Shown here one piece after another: positions 46,874-56,489 of a stretch of DNA of 64,000 nucleotides (its first letter is position 1; each line of letters begins with the position of its first letter). The translations under genes were made by a program, and so were the position numbers. The DNA comes from Delphinapterus leucas (taxonomy: Eukaryota; Chordata; Mammalia; Artiodactyla; Monodontidae). Location: contig NW_022098001.1 of assembly GCF_002288925.2 (NCBI RefSeq), positions 13,858,108 to 13,922,107 on the forward strand. Direction: 5' to 3'. The notes beneath the pieces were generated by a model. The model was not told the DNA's origin, did not search any database, and saw only the letters and a list, made by a program, of their open reading frames with translations.

Positions 46874-48260
46874 ATGGGATCCCAGTTATCTAAATATTTT
46901 GAGGGTGCACCCACACAATGACTCCTGCCAATTTTATGTCCTTCCTCATGCACATTTCTAACTAAAAGGACCAACCTGGCCAAAGGCAATCTAAAGTATC
47001 AATGGCCATTATGGGGAACTTTCTGAAATCCTCAAACTTAATTTCCTTAAAACCAAATTGGACTACAATAGCTCAAAATTTTCCAGAATTTAGTGGAATG
47101 CTTATTTCAGTTGGATTTTGAGGTTTCCCAGTGTTATCAGGAATCTAAAATTGCCTCTCTGTAAAAGAAAATTTTAAGATTAACTGAGGCAAACAATCGA
47201 TTTAAGAAAAATAAAGTGGCCCCTGAAGCCTCAGGCTCTTCTTCCTAGGCTTCTCTGTCTCAGGCTCCGCCTCCAGAGCCACCTTGTCTCTCTTCCCCTG
47301 CTCCTCAAACCCAGACTCTGCCTCTAGTGCCATTTTCCTCCCTCCTTTCTACCCAGCCAACACCTCCTTTTCAACTTCAATACTGCCATACTAATTCTCT
47401 CACCCAGCTTCCCCTTTTCTCTGAAATTCTCCCCACTCCCTCTTCCTCTGAACTTTTCAGAACCTGTCCCTTTAAAATTAAGCGTCCTGAGGATTGAGAG
47501 GCTAAGCCCTTAATTTCTTATACTCTCTGGACTGAAGCCTAACTGCAAGCCATAGTCAAAGATTTTCCCAAAGTAACCAAAGATCTTCACAGATTCGCTG
47601 AGAAATGTTAACACAGTCGTTCAAACTAATCAACCTGGTTTCTCTGACTTACATCACCTAATTCATATGCTTGTCGGTAAAGGCCAGGCTCAACATGGGA
47701 TGGGAGCTGCTAATTGGGAAAACCCTGAAAGGTCTCTAGAATTACAACTAGGAGACTGGCCTGCTTATTATAGTCAGGCTTGCGCAACTGCTAGCGACTT
47801 CATGGAGCAATTCCTAGGGCTTTTCCAAAGCCTGTTGATTGGAATAAAATTCAGTCTTGCACACAAAAATCTGATGAACGTGTTCATGATTATTACACTC
47901 AACTTCAGATTATTTTTAAGGAAAATTCTGGTCTTCCTTCAGACGTTGAGTCCACATGGCTAGCTTTTGCTCTATTTTTATTGATGGACTGAACTGAGAC
48001 CTTGCCCTTCTAGTAAAAAGGACCAGAATGGAATGGGAAACTACCTCCCGCCAGATTTAGTTAATCTGGCAAACCAGCTCTCTCTCATCCTAGATGAATG
48101 TCCTCAAAGGAAGGCCACCAAAATTCTTAATCTTCACCTCTAGCAAATGAAGCCTCCTAAATGAAACCAAACCCTCCTAGCTTCTGCTATTAGTGCAAAG
48201 GTCTAGGGTACTGGAAAAGAGATCTTTACAAATTTAACCGCTTTAGGCACTTTCAGCCCT
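46874..48260 (+). pseudogene. gag: Retroviral gag remnant
   Basis: Structural polyprotein gene of the provirus, dead. An ATG at 46874 opens a frame beginning Met-Gly, the myristoylation context expected of matrix, and reaches a stop codon after 15 residues. Proline- and serine-rich text follows (about 47220-47480). Bases 47667-47963 carry the longest open segment (98 codons), placed where capsid should be. Near 48187-48225 a Cys-x2-Cys...Gly-Tyr-Trp pattern looks like a decayed nucleocapsid zinc knuckle. Several frame changes separate these parts. Assignment rests on position and short motifs. Confidence 0.65.
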
Positions 48261-48350
48261 CTAACCAGCCTTTCCAACACCCTCCCGATTCTCAATGACG
48301 GGCCTCCAAGGACGTGCAGGGGCTCTTCCCAATTCTCCCTCTTAATCAGC

Positions 48351-48557
48351 TTGGAGAAACATTTCTCCAGATCGGGGAAGAGAAATGTTTCTCTTCCAGT
48401 CCTAGTTGACACTGGAGCCACACTCTCAGTGCCCACTACCATCAAACAGCCCTTGCCTCGGAGTACTCAAATAATTCAAATAGTGGGGATCTCCAATAAA
48501 CCTCAAGAGGTTCCTGCCTCTGAGCCCTTTGAGAGATACACACCCTTTTCTCCTTAG
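48351..48557 (+). pseudogene. pro: Retroviral protease remnant
   Basis: An aspartyl protease fragment. The active-site motif Asp-Thr-Gly-Ala is at 48408-48419, preceded by Leu-Val. The surrounding 68-codon frame has the usual beta-strand-like pattern after it. The C-terminal flap and second half are broken by stops after 48557. It lies between gag and RT, as in gamma-type pol. Confidence 0.8.
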
Positions 48558-48690
48558 TTCCTCTGCCCCTAACCATTTATTAGACTGAGACTTCTTAGAG
48601 AAGTATTATGCTGGAATTTCTTTCTCCCAAAGGGGAAAATAAATCTAGAATTTTAAAGTAGTCATGGAAGTAACCAACCAGGTGAATTAA

Positions 48691-49364
48691 ATGATACCTT
48701 TGACATCTTTTATTTCTTCGGTCTCTGATGATATTAGAGCTGATTCTAGAAACACTGATCGTCTGTCCCTATTGAATCAGTTACCAGTTTCCTATCGGGA
48801 AAAATCTCCAACTGATGGTGGCAAAATTCATGATGTACCTCCCACCAAGATTCAAACAGACCCCTCAAAATCTCTCCCCAAAATTAATCAATACTCTGTA
48901 AGTAAAAAAAGACCTTCAAGGTATAAAACCCATACTAGAAGATTACAAGGCTCAAGGCCTCATTATCCCTTGTAGTAATCCCTGTAACACTCCCATTTCA
49001 CCAGTGAGAAAACCTAAGGGCCGAGAGTGTAGGTTTATCCAGGACCTCCAAGCAATAAACAACATTGTTACCCCTAGGCACCCTGTTGTCCCTAACCCTC
49101 GAACACTACTAACATCCATCTACACCAGAGGCCAATTCTTTACTGTAACTGATTTATGCAGTGCATTCTTTAGTATTCCAGTTGATGAAGTTAGCCAATT
49201 TTTTTTTTTTTTTTTTTTTGCCTTCACTTGGGAAGAAAAATAATTCACCTGGACAGTAATGCCTCAGGGTTTTACTAAGTCCTTATTATTTCTTGCAAAT
49301 CCTGAAGGTTAATCTGGATGATATAAAGTTCCCTAGAGATTCTACTTTGTTGCAATATGTAGAT
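48691..49364 (+). pseudogene. pol: Reverse transcriptase remnant, N-terminal part
   Basis: The fingers and palm region. One frame (48691-48975) gives the N-terminal part, then a frameshift leads to 49004-49243. That second part contains the conserved stretch around Arg-Phe-Ile-Gln-Asp-Leu (near 49030) and the first catalytic block Val-Thr-Asp-Leu-Cys-Ser-Ala-Phe-Phe (near 49144). A run of about 20 T at 49200-49219 then destroys the frame. The text continues to Tyr-Val-Asp at 49356-49364, where the hAT element begins. Non-functional. Confidence 0.88.
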
Positions 49365-50039
49365 CAGGGGTCCCCAACCCCCAGGCCACAGACCAGTACC
49401 AGTCCGTGGCCTGTTAGGAACCAGGTCACACAGCAGGAGGTGAGCAGAGGGCGAGCAAAGCTTCATCTGTATTTACAGCCGCTCCCCATCACTCACATTA
49501 CCGCCTGAGTTCCGCCTCCTGTCAGATCAGTGGCTGCATTATATTCTCATAGGAACGTGAACCCTACTGTGAACTGCGCACGCGAGGGATCTAGGTTTCA
49601 TGCTCCTTATGAGAATCTAATGCCTGATGATCAGAAGTGGAGCTGAACGGTGATGCTAGCACTGGGGAACAGCTGCAAATAAAGATTATCATTAGCAGAG
49701 AGGTTTGATGGCACAGAGACCATAATAAATCAATTGCTTGCAGATCCATATCAAAACCCTATCAGTGAGTGGCAAGTGACAATTAAGCTGCATTAACAAA
49801 AAAAAAAAGGAGACAAAAAAGCCTGCTAGTAGCAGGCTTTATGGTGGCAAGTGAGTTGATGAACTTCAGTTTTACATCTGCATCTGGTGGCAGGCTTTAA
49901 GTCAGAATCCGACACTTATTTTTGTCTGTGCATGGCCCGCGCATTATTTTATTTTCCACTTCTGTCCGCGCCTCTTTCCCACCCTGCGCGCTTGTCTCAG
50001 TCACAGTTATGGTAAGCCCACAAGTTAACCCTAGCCAAA

Positions 50040-50330
50040 ATGAGTAAAAAAACAAATATCGCTGGAGAGCTTCTTTGAAAAGGGGGAAAGACCCAATGAT
50101 GAGACAGCAGAAGACTCTAAGAGTGCCAACAAAGTGCTCGCTTCGGCAGCACATATACTAAGAGTGCCAACAAAAAGCTGCATTTAAAAGAAAATACCAA
50201 GAGTCCTACTTAAATTACAGGTTCATTGCAAACAGGTGATTCACATTCTCCAAGCCCACTATCCAACAAAGCCATGAAACCTTCAAAAGTGCTTTGCCAC
50301 GTGGAGACCAAGTACCCTACCTTAAAAGAC
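50040..50330 (+). pseudogene. hAT transposase N-terminal remnant (BED-finger region)
   Basis: The frame starts at ATG 50040, hits a stop after about 12 codons, and is broken by the U6 insertion at 50134. Bases 50226-50330 resume with the Ser-Asn-Lys-Ala-Met-Lys-Pro-Ser-Lys and His-Val-Glu-Thr-Lys stretch typical of a BED zinc finger. The first cysteine pair is not visible, so the finger is defective. The gene ends where the SINE starts at 50333. Confidence 0.75.
50134..50160 (+). pseudogene. U6 (fragment): 27-nt 5' fragment of U6 snRNA, tailless retro-insertion
   Basis: GTGCTCGCTTCGGCAGCAC and the next eight bases equal positions 1-27 of vertebrate U6 snRNA, including the whole 5' stem-loop. 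The sequence stops in the middle of U6 with no poly-A. It sits between two copies of the host hAT text: ctaagagtgccaacaaa at 50117-50133 and 50158-50174, where up to three bases overlap the U6 end. It cannot be expressed as U6. Confidence 0.92.
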
Positions 50331-50332
50331 AA

Positions 50333-50571
50333 GGGCTTCCCTGGTGGCGCAGTGGTTGAGAGTCCGCCTGCCGATGCAGGGGACACGGGTGCGTGCCCCG
50401 GTCCGGGAAGATTCCACATGCCGCGGAGCGGTTAGGCCCGTGAGGCATGGCCCACTGAGCCTGCGCGTCCGGCCCACTGAGCCTGCGCGTCCGGAGCCTG
50501 TGCTCCGCAACGGGAGAGGCCGTAACAGTGGGAGGCCCGCGCACCGCAAAAAAAAAAAAAAAAAAAAAAAA
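50333..50571 (+). repeat. Young CHR SINE at the hAT deletion junction
   Basis: 'gggcttccctggtggcgcagtgg' through 'gcccgcgcaccgc' and about 25 A. A 22-bp unit (gcccactgagcctgcgcgtc...) occurs twice in tandem at 50450-50471 and 50472-50493. No TSD is found. Confidence 0.93.
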
Positions 50572-50574
50572 CCA

Positions 50575-51060
50575 TTAGCAGAGATTTGGAAAGAGACTGA
50601 GCCAGGGCCTTCTTTCTCCCAGCTATCACCTATCTCAGCTTTCAAAAGAATTTGAGCATTACTTCCCAACCACAAAAGATCCCCAAACTGGGAAGGAATG
50701 GATCCGCAACCCGTTTGTGAATAAGCCAGGTGAATTGACTTTGCCCGTGCTGGAAGAGGATCAACTGCTTGAGATCGCAAATGACGGTGCCCTTAAAAGT
50801 ATGTTTGAGACAACTTCAAATCTCCACATGTTCGAATTAAAGTCAAAGCAGAATATCCTGAGGTTGCCACAAAAGCACTGAAAAGCCTGCTTCCATTTCC
50901 AACATCCTTTCTTTGTGAGGCAGGGTTTTTCTGCAGTGACAGCAACCAAAACGAGATTACAGAGTAGACTGGACATAGCAACACACTTTGGGTGTCACTG
51001 TCTCCCATCAACCCCAGATGGGACCATCTAGTTGCAGGAAAACAAGCTCAGGGCTCCCAC
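50575..51060 (+). pseudogene. hAT transposase C-terminal remnant (dimerisation domain)
   Basis: Frames here give Lys-Glu-Thr-Glu-Pro-Gly-Pro-Ser-Phe-Ser-Gln, then Glu-Trp-Ile-Arg-Asn-Pro-Phe, and Leu-Cys-Glu-Ala-Gly-Phe near 50910. These are hallmarks of the hAT C-terminal dimerisation region. Small indels and a stop before 50970 disrupt it. Confidence 0.8.
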
Positions 51061-51245
51061 TGATTCTGCATTATGGTGAGTTGTATAATTATTTCATTAT
51101 ATATTACAATGTAATAATAATAGAAAAAGTGCACAATAAATGTAATGCGCGTGAATCATCCCCAAACCATCCCCCCACCCTGGTCTGTGGAAAAATTGTC
51201 TTGCACAAAAGCAGTCCCTGGTACCAAAAAGGTTGGAGACTGCTA

Positions 51246-51640
51246 ATATCGATGATTTGCTTCTTTGCCCTCCTTCTCAAGCCTCCTCAGGAAGGCGGCA
51301 TCCACTTGATAAAGCTTTTCATGTTAAAGGGATATAAGGTCGCCAAGGAAAAATTGCAGTTTGTCCAAACCCAGGTTCAATATTTAGAGCATCTGATATC
51401 AGAACAGGGTTACACCTAGATCCAGATAGACTTCATGGTGTCCTAAGTTTCCCAAAACCCAAAACTAAGTGCCAACTTAGAAAACTTGGAGGTTTTCTTG
51501 GGCTAGTTAGTTATTACTGAAATTAGATTTCAAATTTCTCTTTTATGGCCAAACCTCTACATGTTTTACTCAAAAATAACAACCCTGACCCAATTTTATG
51601 GGAAGAGCTGGAGACACAGACTTCAGTGCCTAGAAGAAGA
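51246..51640 (+). pseudogene. pol: Reverse transcriptase remnant, C-terminal part
   Basis: Opens with the duplicated target and the second Asp codon of the catalytic YxDD motif followed by Leu-Leu-Leu. The thumb/connection text continues through Lys-Glu-Lys-Leu-Gln-Phe near 51350 and Leu-Ile-Ser-Glu-Gln-Gly near 51400, then a stop at 51417. Later bases continue the connection in other frames. Confidence 0.82.
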
Positions 51641-52620
51641 GTTTGATGAACCTACCTGCCCTTGGCATCCCAATTATCAAAATCCCTTTTTCCTTTTTAT
51701 ATAGGAAAAGGAAGGAAATGCCCTTTGGGTACTCACCTAAAAACACAAGGGCCACCAACTGGACCAGCAACTGGACCCTGTGACATGGGGATACACCCCT
51801 TGCCTTAGAGCCATTACTGCCACTGCCCTTTTGGTTAAGGCCACTGACAAAATCATTGTGGGATCCCTTTAACCATTTTTGTACCTCATGCTGTAGAAGT
51901 CCTCCTGAATGCTTTTCATATTCAGTATTTCTCAGCTAGTTGCCTCACCTCCTATGAAGTCCTTTTGTAAACTGCTCCTGACATAACTCTTTTATGTAAT
52001 AACCTCACCCAGCTACCCTTCTCCCCTCTGTCACTGACAAAGTCCCTCACCACTGCCTAACAGACCATTTCCTGATTCCTCGTGATAATCTGCAGGAAAA
52101 TCTTTTGGGTAATGCTGACTTCTAATGGTTCACTCATGTCCCTTATTTAAAAGATGAAATAGCAAATACTGTGCTGGGTATGCTATTACAACTCCTTTTG
52201 ATGTTGTTGAGTCAGCATCTTTACCTATGGCTACTCCAGCCCAACAGGTTGTATTATCTGCTCTTACACAAGCTTGTACTTTAGCCAAGGACCAAACTGC
52301 CAATACTTCTATTGATAGTAGATATGCTTTTGGAGTAGCTCATGATTTTGTAATGTTGTGGAAGCAATGTAACTTTCTTACTTCCAGTGGAAATTAAATT
52401 AAAAATGGCTCCTACATTCAGAAATTATTGAATGCAATACCTTTACCTGCCGCTTTAGCTATTTTTAAGATTCCAAGGCATTCTAAACTTGACTCTCTGG
52501 AAGCTAAGGCAAATTACCTTGCTAATATTTCCACAAGGAATGCTGCCTTTTTAAAGGGACCAACAACAGCCAAACCTCTGTCATGGTCTAGAGGGATAGT
52601 TCACCAAATGATAACTTAGA
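51640..52620 (+). pseudogene. pol: RNase H remnant
   Basis: Connection and RNase H region with many stops. An Asp-Ser-Arg-Tyr-Ala-Phe-Gly-Val block lies at 52314-52337, the conserved end of RNase H with its catalytic Asp. Bases 52191-52244 and 51712-51727 are the sources of the patch copied to 53849-53916. Confidence 0.72.
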
Positions 52621-52759
52621 AAAACTGACTTAGAGAAGCCCAACAATTGGCCTCAGGAAAAAAAAAAAAAAAAAGATTGGAAATTCAACAACTGTTGGTT
52701 TGACAAAAAGGGAAAGCTCTGGTTTAGACCAAATATCAACCTAGTCCTACTGGAGACTA

Positions 52760-53740
52760 AAATTCCCACTCCTCACCCCAGTACATGCATTAAACCACTG
52801 GTCTACTGACAAAATGATAGCCTTATTGAACCAATATTGCAGGGAAAATATTAACCAGCCCACAAAAAGTGCCTACCTTACTACGCTTGTAGTAAGTGCC
52901 TACACTTGTCTGATACAAACCAGGGAAGCCTGTTCATACTGCTCCCAAACACTGTAAACAGCCTAGAGGTCTGGCAAATGGATTTCATACAACTTTCTCT
53001 GTCTAATGGATATAAATCTGTTTTAGTCATGGTCTGTATGTTTTCATACTGGACTGAAGCCTTCCCTTTCAGACTACTGCCTCTCCTGTGGCTAAAGTCC
53101 TTTTGGAAAAGATTATCCCTATCTGGGGAACTCCTCTAAAACTTCATAGTGATTGAGAAATGCATTTTACTGGCCATGTACTTCAACAGGTCTGCACTGT
53201 TTTCTGGTTTTATAACACTTTTGTTATGCTTAGCACCCTCAATCCTCTGGTTTTTCAAACACACTAATGGCATTATTAAGACTCAATTGGCAAAATTTGT
53301 AGAGGTCTTTCAAATACCTTGGCCAAAACATTGCCATTAATGCTTCTAAATCTCAGATCCACACCTTTTGGAACTCATAAACTCTCAGCTTTTGAGATAG
53401 TCATAGGATGCCCAGTGTACTTGGCTACTGCTCCTTTTGACCCACAACTGATAAAAGTAGAGATAGTCTAATATTGCAAAGGCCTAATTGCTTCTATTAA
53501 AAATAGGTCGGGAGATAAAGACCTTAAGTGCCACACCTTGCAACCTGGAGATTTTGGTTATTAGAAAAGACACCTCCAGAAGAACCTTCTTCAACCTTGC
53601 TGGAAAGGCCCCTTTCAGGTATTGCTAAGTAACCCACATGCCACCAAATTCTAGGGAATAGACTCTTGGATTCACATGAAACACCTAAATAAAGCAATGA
53701 AACGTGACTCGACCTGCACATCATCTGGTGACCTGAAAGT
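52760..53740 (+). pseudogene. pol: Integrase remnant
   Basis: The frame at 52906-53139 contains Trp-Gln-Met-Asp-Phe (Asp at 52981-52983), the first residue of the DDE catalytic triad. Upstream Cys codons near 52890-52945 recall the zinc-binding domain. Trp-Lys-Gly-Pro-Phe at 53601-53615 matches the C-terminal GPY/F module of gamma-type integrases. Stops and frameshifts separate these pieces. Confidence 0.78.
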
Positions 53741-54162
53741 TAAGACTGCCTGGAATTGAAGGAGAAGACAACTGATGGCACAGCTTTCCCAAGATATCTA
53801 GACCAGGCCTCTTGGAAGTTTATTGCCAAACCTTTGAGATTGTACAACACTCCTTTTGATGTTGTTGAGTCAGCATCTTTACCTATGGCTACTCCAGCCC
53901 AAGGAAATGCCCTTTGATCTCTAACATCTATAATCTTGATAACATATAGATTTAGATTTAAATTTAGATTTAGATTAAAAGTGCCTGAGAGTTCTCCCTC
54001 CAACCCTCCTTGTCGCGAATGTGACCTTAATAAGTTTTCAATCTGTTCACTTTCCCTCCAACCTGAGACACTACATCTTTCTTAACACTGAGAGACAAAA
54101 AGCCTCTGAAACTTGAAAATCTGACTCTTGATCAGGGATGCTTTCAGAGAAAGATCTTGATC
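53740..54162 (+). other. Residual env/3' region with templated patch and (ttagat)n
   Basis: Only about 420 bases lie between integrase and the polypurine tract, far too few for env, so env was deleted. It holds the copied pol patch (53849-53916) and a short TTAGAT-type hexamer tract (about 53949-53977). No env motif is visible. Confidence 0.7.
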
Positions 54163-54174
54163 AAAAGGGGGAAA
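54163..54174 (+). promoter_or_regulatory. Polypurine tract
   Basis: 'aaaagggggaaa' ends directly at the first base of the 3' LTR. This is the expected primer for plus-strand DNA synthesis in the retroviral cycle. Confidence 0.85.
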
Positions 54175-54512
54175 TATAAAAAATTAATAAACAGAAACCT
54201 CAATTAAATAGATTTGGGAGACCAGAAGAGGGAGCTCCCATGCCCTACAACGATAGCAGAGCCCAAAAGGAACAAGAATGACTCCTCTTCTTCCCTGGAA
54301 AGGACTCAGTCAATAAAAAGCCATGGACTTTTGTTTACAATAGTCCTCCCAACTTACTTCTTCCCTCTATGAAAGCATTCTTCCCTTGTCGTGTGGGAAC
54401 TTGCACATGGCTTGCCATGGTTGCAGAGCCAAAATTGCAATTCTCTGCCAATCCTGAATAAACCCATCTTTGCTGGAGAAATATCTGGTGGTCTATTAGG
54501 TTCAGGTCAACA
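54175..54512 (+). repeat. 3' LTR
   Basis: Begins 'tataaaaaattaataaacagaaacctcaattaaatag' (TG start decayed to TA) and ends 'tcaggtcaaca'. It has a TATA-like 'ctatgaaagc' and AATAAA near 54458. Many substitutions and small indels against the 5' LTR indicate great age. Confidence 0.9.
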
Positions 54513-54524
54513 GTGCTTTTAAAA

Positions 54525-55065
54525 ACTTGTAAAAAATAATTTACATACAGAAAGGTACAGAAATCACAAGTAGACAGCTTGGTGAATTTTCACAAACTGA
54601 GCACACCCACAGAGTCAGCATCCACAACAAAAAGTCAACATATCCAGCACCCCCAGATACTCTCCTCATGCTACTTTCTAGTCATCCTCCACAACTAGGG
54701 CAGTCATTATTCTATTTTCTAGTTTTGCCTGTTTTTGATCTTTATATAAAGGAATCATAAACAGTATTTACTTTTTCATACCTGGCTACTGTTACTCTAT
54801 ATTATGTTTGTAAGATTCATCCATGTTACATGCACATAAAGTGTATTCATTTTCATTGCTGTATAACATCCTATTATTTACATATAATGGAATTTATTTA
54901 TCCATTGTACTGTTGATGGGCATTGGGGTAGCTTCCAGTTTGGGGCTATTATATCAATAAATCATGCTACTGTGAACATTCCAGTAAATGTCTCTTGGTA
55001 AACATATGTACTCACATCTATTGGGTATATACCTAGAAGCGGAATTTCTAGAACATAGGGTATGC
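54525..55065 (-). mobile_element. L1M: Old L1 fragment (minus strand)
   Basis: 'atatccagcacccccagatactctcc', 'tttgcctgtttttgatctttatataaaggaatc', 'tgatgggcattggggtagcttccag' and 'tattgggtatatacctagaagcgg' are complements of old L1 3' UTR and ORF2 C-terminal text. Broken frames. Confidence 0.78.
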
Positions 55066-55074
55066 ATAGTGTTC

Positions 55075-55320
55075 AACGGGTAGATGCTGACCAGATACTA
55101 TTTAAGTACTTCACATGTATTAACTCTTTTAATCCTCACAAGAGTCCTAAAAATGTAGGTACTCTTATTAGCCCCCTATTATACAGATGAGGACATAGAT
55201 ACATAGAGAGATTAAATAGATTAAATAGCACAACCAGTAAATAGATGAATTCTATTTAAATAGGGTTTAAATTCAGGAGGTTTAAGTCCAGAGCCTGTAC
55301 TCATAACCACCACCCTGTAC
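55075..55320 (-). repeat. MIR: MIR SINE (minus strand)
   Basis: 'ttatacagatgaggacatagatacatagagag' is the reversed core and 'taaattcaggaggtttaagtccagagcctgtac' the reversed head. Confidence 0.82.
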
Positions 55321-55490
55321 TCCTAAGGCAGGATTCCTTCTAGAACTATAGCATTCTGTTATTTTGTTAACTAATTTTCCCCTACCATGCACTGATATAA
55401 GAATTAAAGCACACACAGACACGTGCATACAAGATAATTCTGGGAATGGTCATTAACCACATTGATATCACTGATAAAAAACCAGCCTGA

Positions 55491-55870
55491 GGGACTTCCC
55501 TGGTGGCGCAGTGTTTAAGAATCTGCCTGCCATTTCAGGGGACATGGGTTCGATCCCTGGTCCAGGAGGATCCCACATGTCACGGAGCAACTAAGCCCGT
55601 GTGCCACAACTGCTGAGACTGCGCTCTAGAGCCCGCAAGCCACAACTACTGAGACTGCGAGCCACAACTACTGAAGCCTGCATGCCCTAGAGCCCGTGCA
55701 CCACAACTACTGAGCCCACGTGCTGCATCAACTGAAGCCCACGTGCCTAGAGCCCATGCTCCACAACAAGAGAAGCCACCGCAACAAAGAGTAGCCCCCG
55801 CTTGCCACAACTAGAGAAGGCCCACGCACAGCAAAAAAGCCCAAATGAAAAAAAAAAAAAAAAAAAAAAA
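55491..55870 (+). repeat. CHR-type SINE, longest form
   Basis: 'gggacttccctggtggcgcagtg', many 'ccacaactactga' units, 'gcaacaaagagtagccccc' and about 22 A. A probable imperfect TSD lies around 'aaaaccagcctgag' (55478) and 'aaacagcccaagc' (55868). Confidence 0.92.
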
Positions 55871-56087
55871 CAGCCCAAGCTGGTCACTTACATGAGCAGT
55901 CTATGTATATATGAAAGGTTCAGATCAACCAAGGATTATTTTTATTTCTGATGGAATTAAAAATATAGGATAGGCAAGACATCCTCAGTTATATGCACAG
56001 TTATCCAACATTCTATTTTAACTAGAAAACTTAGAGCCATATTCATCCCAGCTTCCTACAGCAAGTGGCAATTTTACACACTTAATC

Positions 56088-56350
56088 ATTCAATATATTA
56101 TTTGTGCTAAGTGTTTTGAGGGGATGCACATTGGGAGAGTACACATGGGGTGAACACATTCCCCATCCTCATGCATCTCACATTCTTGTAAGGGACACTA
56201 GAAATAACTATGACAGACGATAAGTGCCACAACGTGGTTATAGGGCTACAGATACTCAAGGGAGGAGTGGACCACTTTTCATTCATCGATCAGTTGAAAC
56301 TAAAATGGTGACATTTTGGCTGAGTCAAGAAAGATTGATTAGACTTCCCC
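56088..56350 (-). repeat. L2: L2-like fragment (minus strand)
   Basis: 'cattcaatatattatttgtgctaagtg', 'attccccatcctcatgcatctcacattcttgtaag' and 'gggctacagatactcaaggg' follow reversed L2 3' text. Confidence 0.6.
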
Positions 56351-56489
56351 AAAAAAGGCAGTCAGGTCAGGGAAGGAGTAATAGAATGAGCAAATGCACA
56401 GATACAGGAGGGCACCAAATTCTTCTGGAAAACAGTCAGAAGTGGAGTATGTTGGGAACCAGAGCACATACTGGGCAGAAAACCTCACC

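Larger units (their letters stand above)
49365..51245 (+). mobile_element. hAT DNA transposon, internally deleted, inside RT
   Basis: Terminal inverted repeats are caggggtccccaacc (49365-49379) and its degraded complement ggttggagactgcta (51231-51245). The 8-bp TSD atgtagat / atatcgat (49357-49364, 51246-51253) matches at 6 of 8, the size expected of hAT. The interior includes a 5' non-coding part, a transposase start near 50040 (Met-Ser-Lys-Lys...), a BED-finger-like remnant near 50225-50330 and the C-terminal dimerisation region (50575-51060). The middle of the gene is missing, and the deletion point carries a SINE. It belongs to the Charlie/Buster-type group by the protein text. Stops make it inactive. 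Confidence 0.88.
45445..54512 (+). mobile_element. Degraded class I (gamma-like) endogenous provirus, env-less
   Basis: An old retroviral copy in the plus orientation. Order: 5' LTR (45445-46325, split by two SINEs), tRNA-Ile-type primer-binding site (46329-46346), gag remnant, protease, RT (split by a hAT transposon), RNase H, integrase, polypurine tract (54163-54174), 3' LTR (54175-54512). Env is absent apart from about 400 unassigned bases. Stops and frameshifts occur in every gene, and the two LTRs differ at many positions, so it is ancient and cannot make protein. The pol motifs and the PBS point to the HERV-I-like group of ERV1. The 4-bp flanks (atac at 45441-45444, gtgc at 54513-54516) match only at two positions, so the TSD has decayed or been altered. 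Confidence 0.93.

Noticed and set aside
50134..50160. Functional U6 snRNA gene
   Set aside because: Only 27 of about 107 nt are present, with no upstream PSE/TATA arrangement and no 3' half.
50322..50780. 152-codon minus-strand frame
   Set aside because: Composed of antisense SINE and antisense hAT transposase; a translation artefact.
53949..53977. Interstitial telomere repeat
   Set aside because: The unit is TTAGAT with variants, not TTAGGG, and covers only a few copies.
45441..54516. Clear 4-bp TSD for the provirus
   Set aside because: Flanks atac and gtgc agree at only two positions, so I do not claim an intact duplication.
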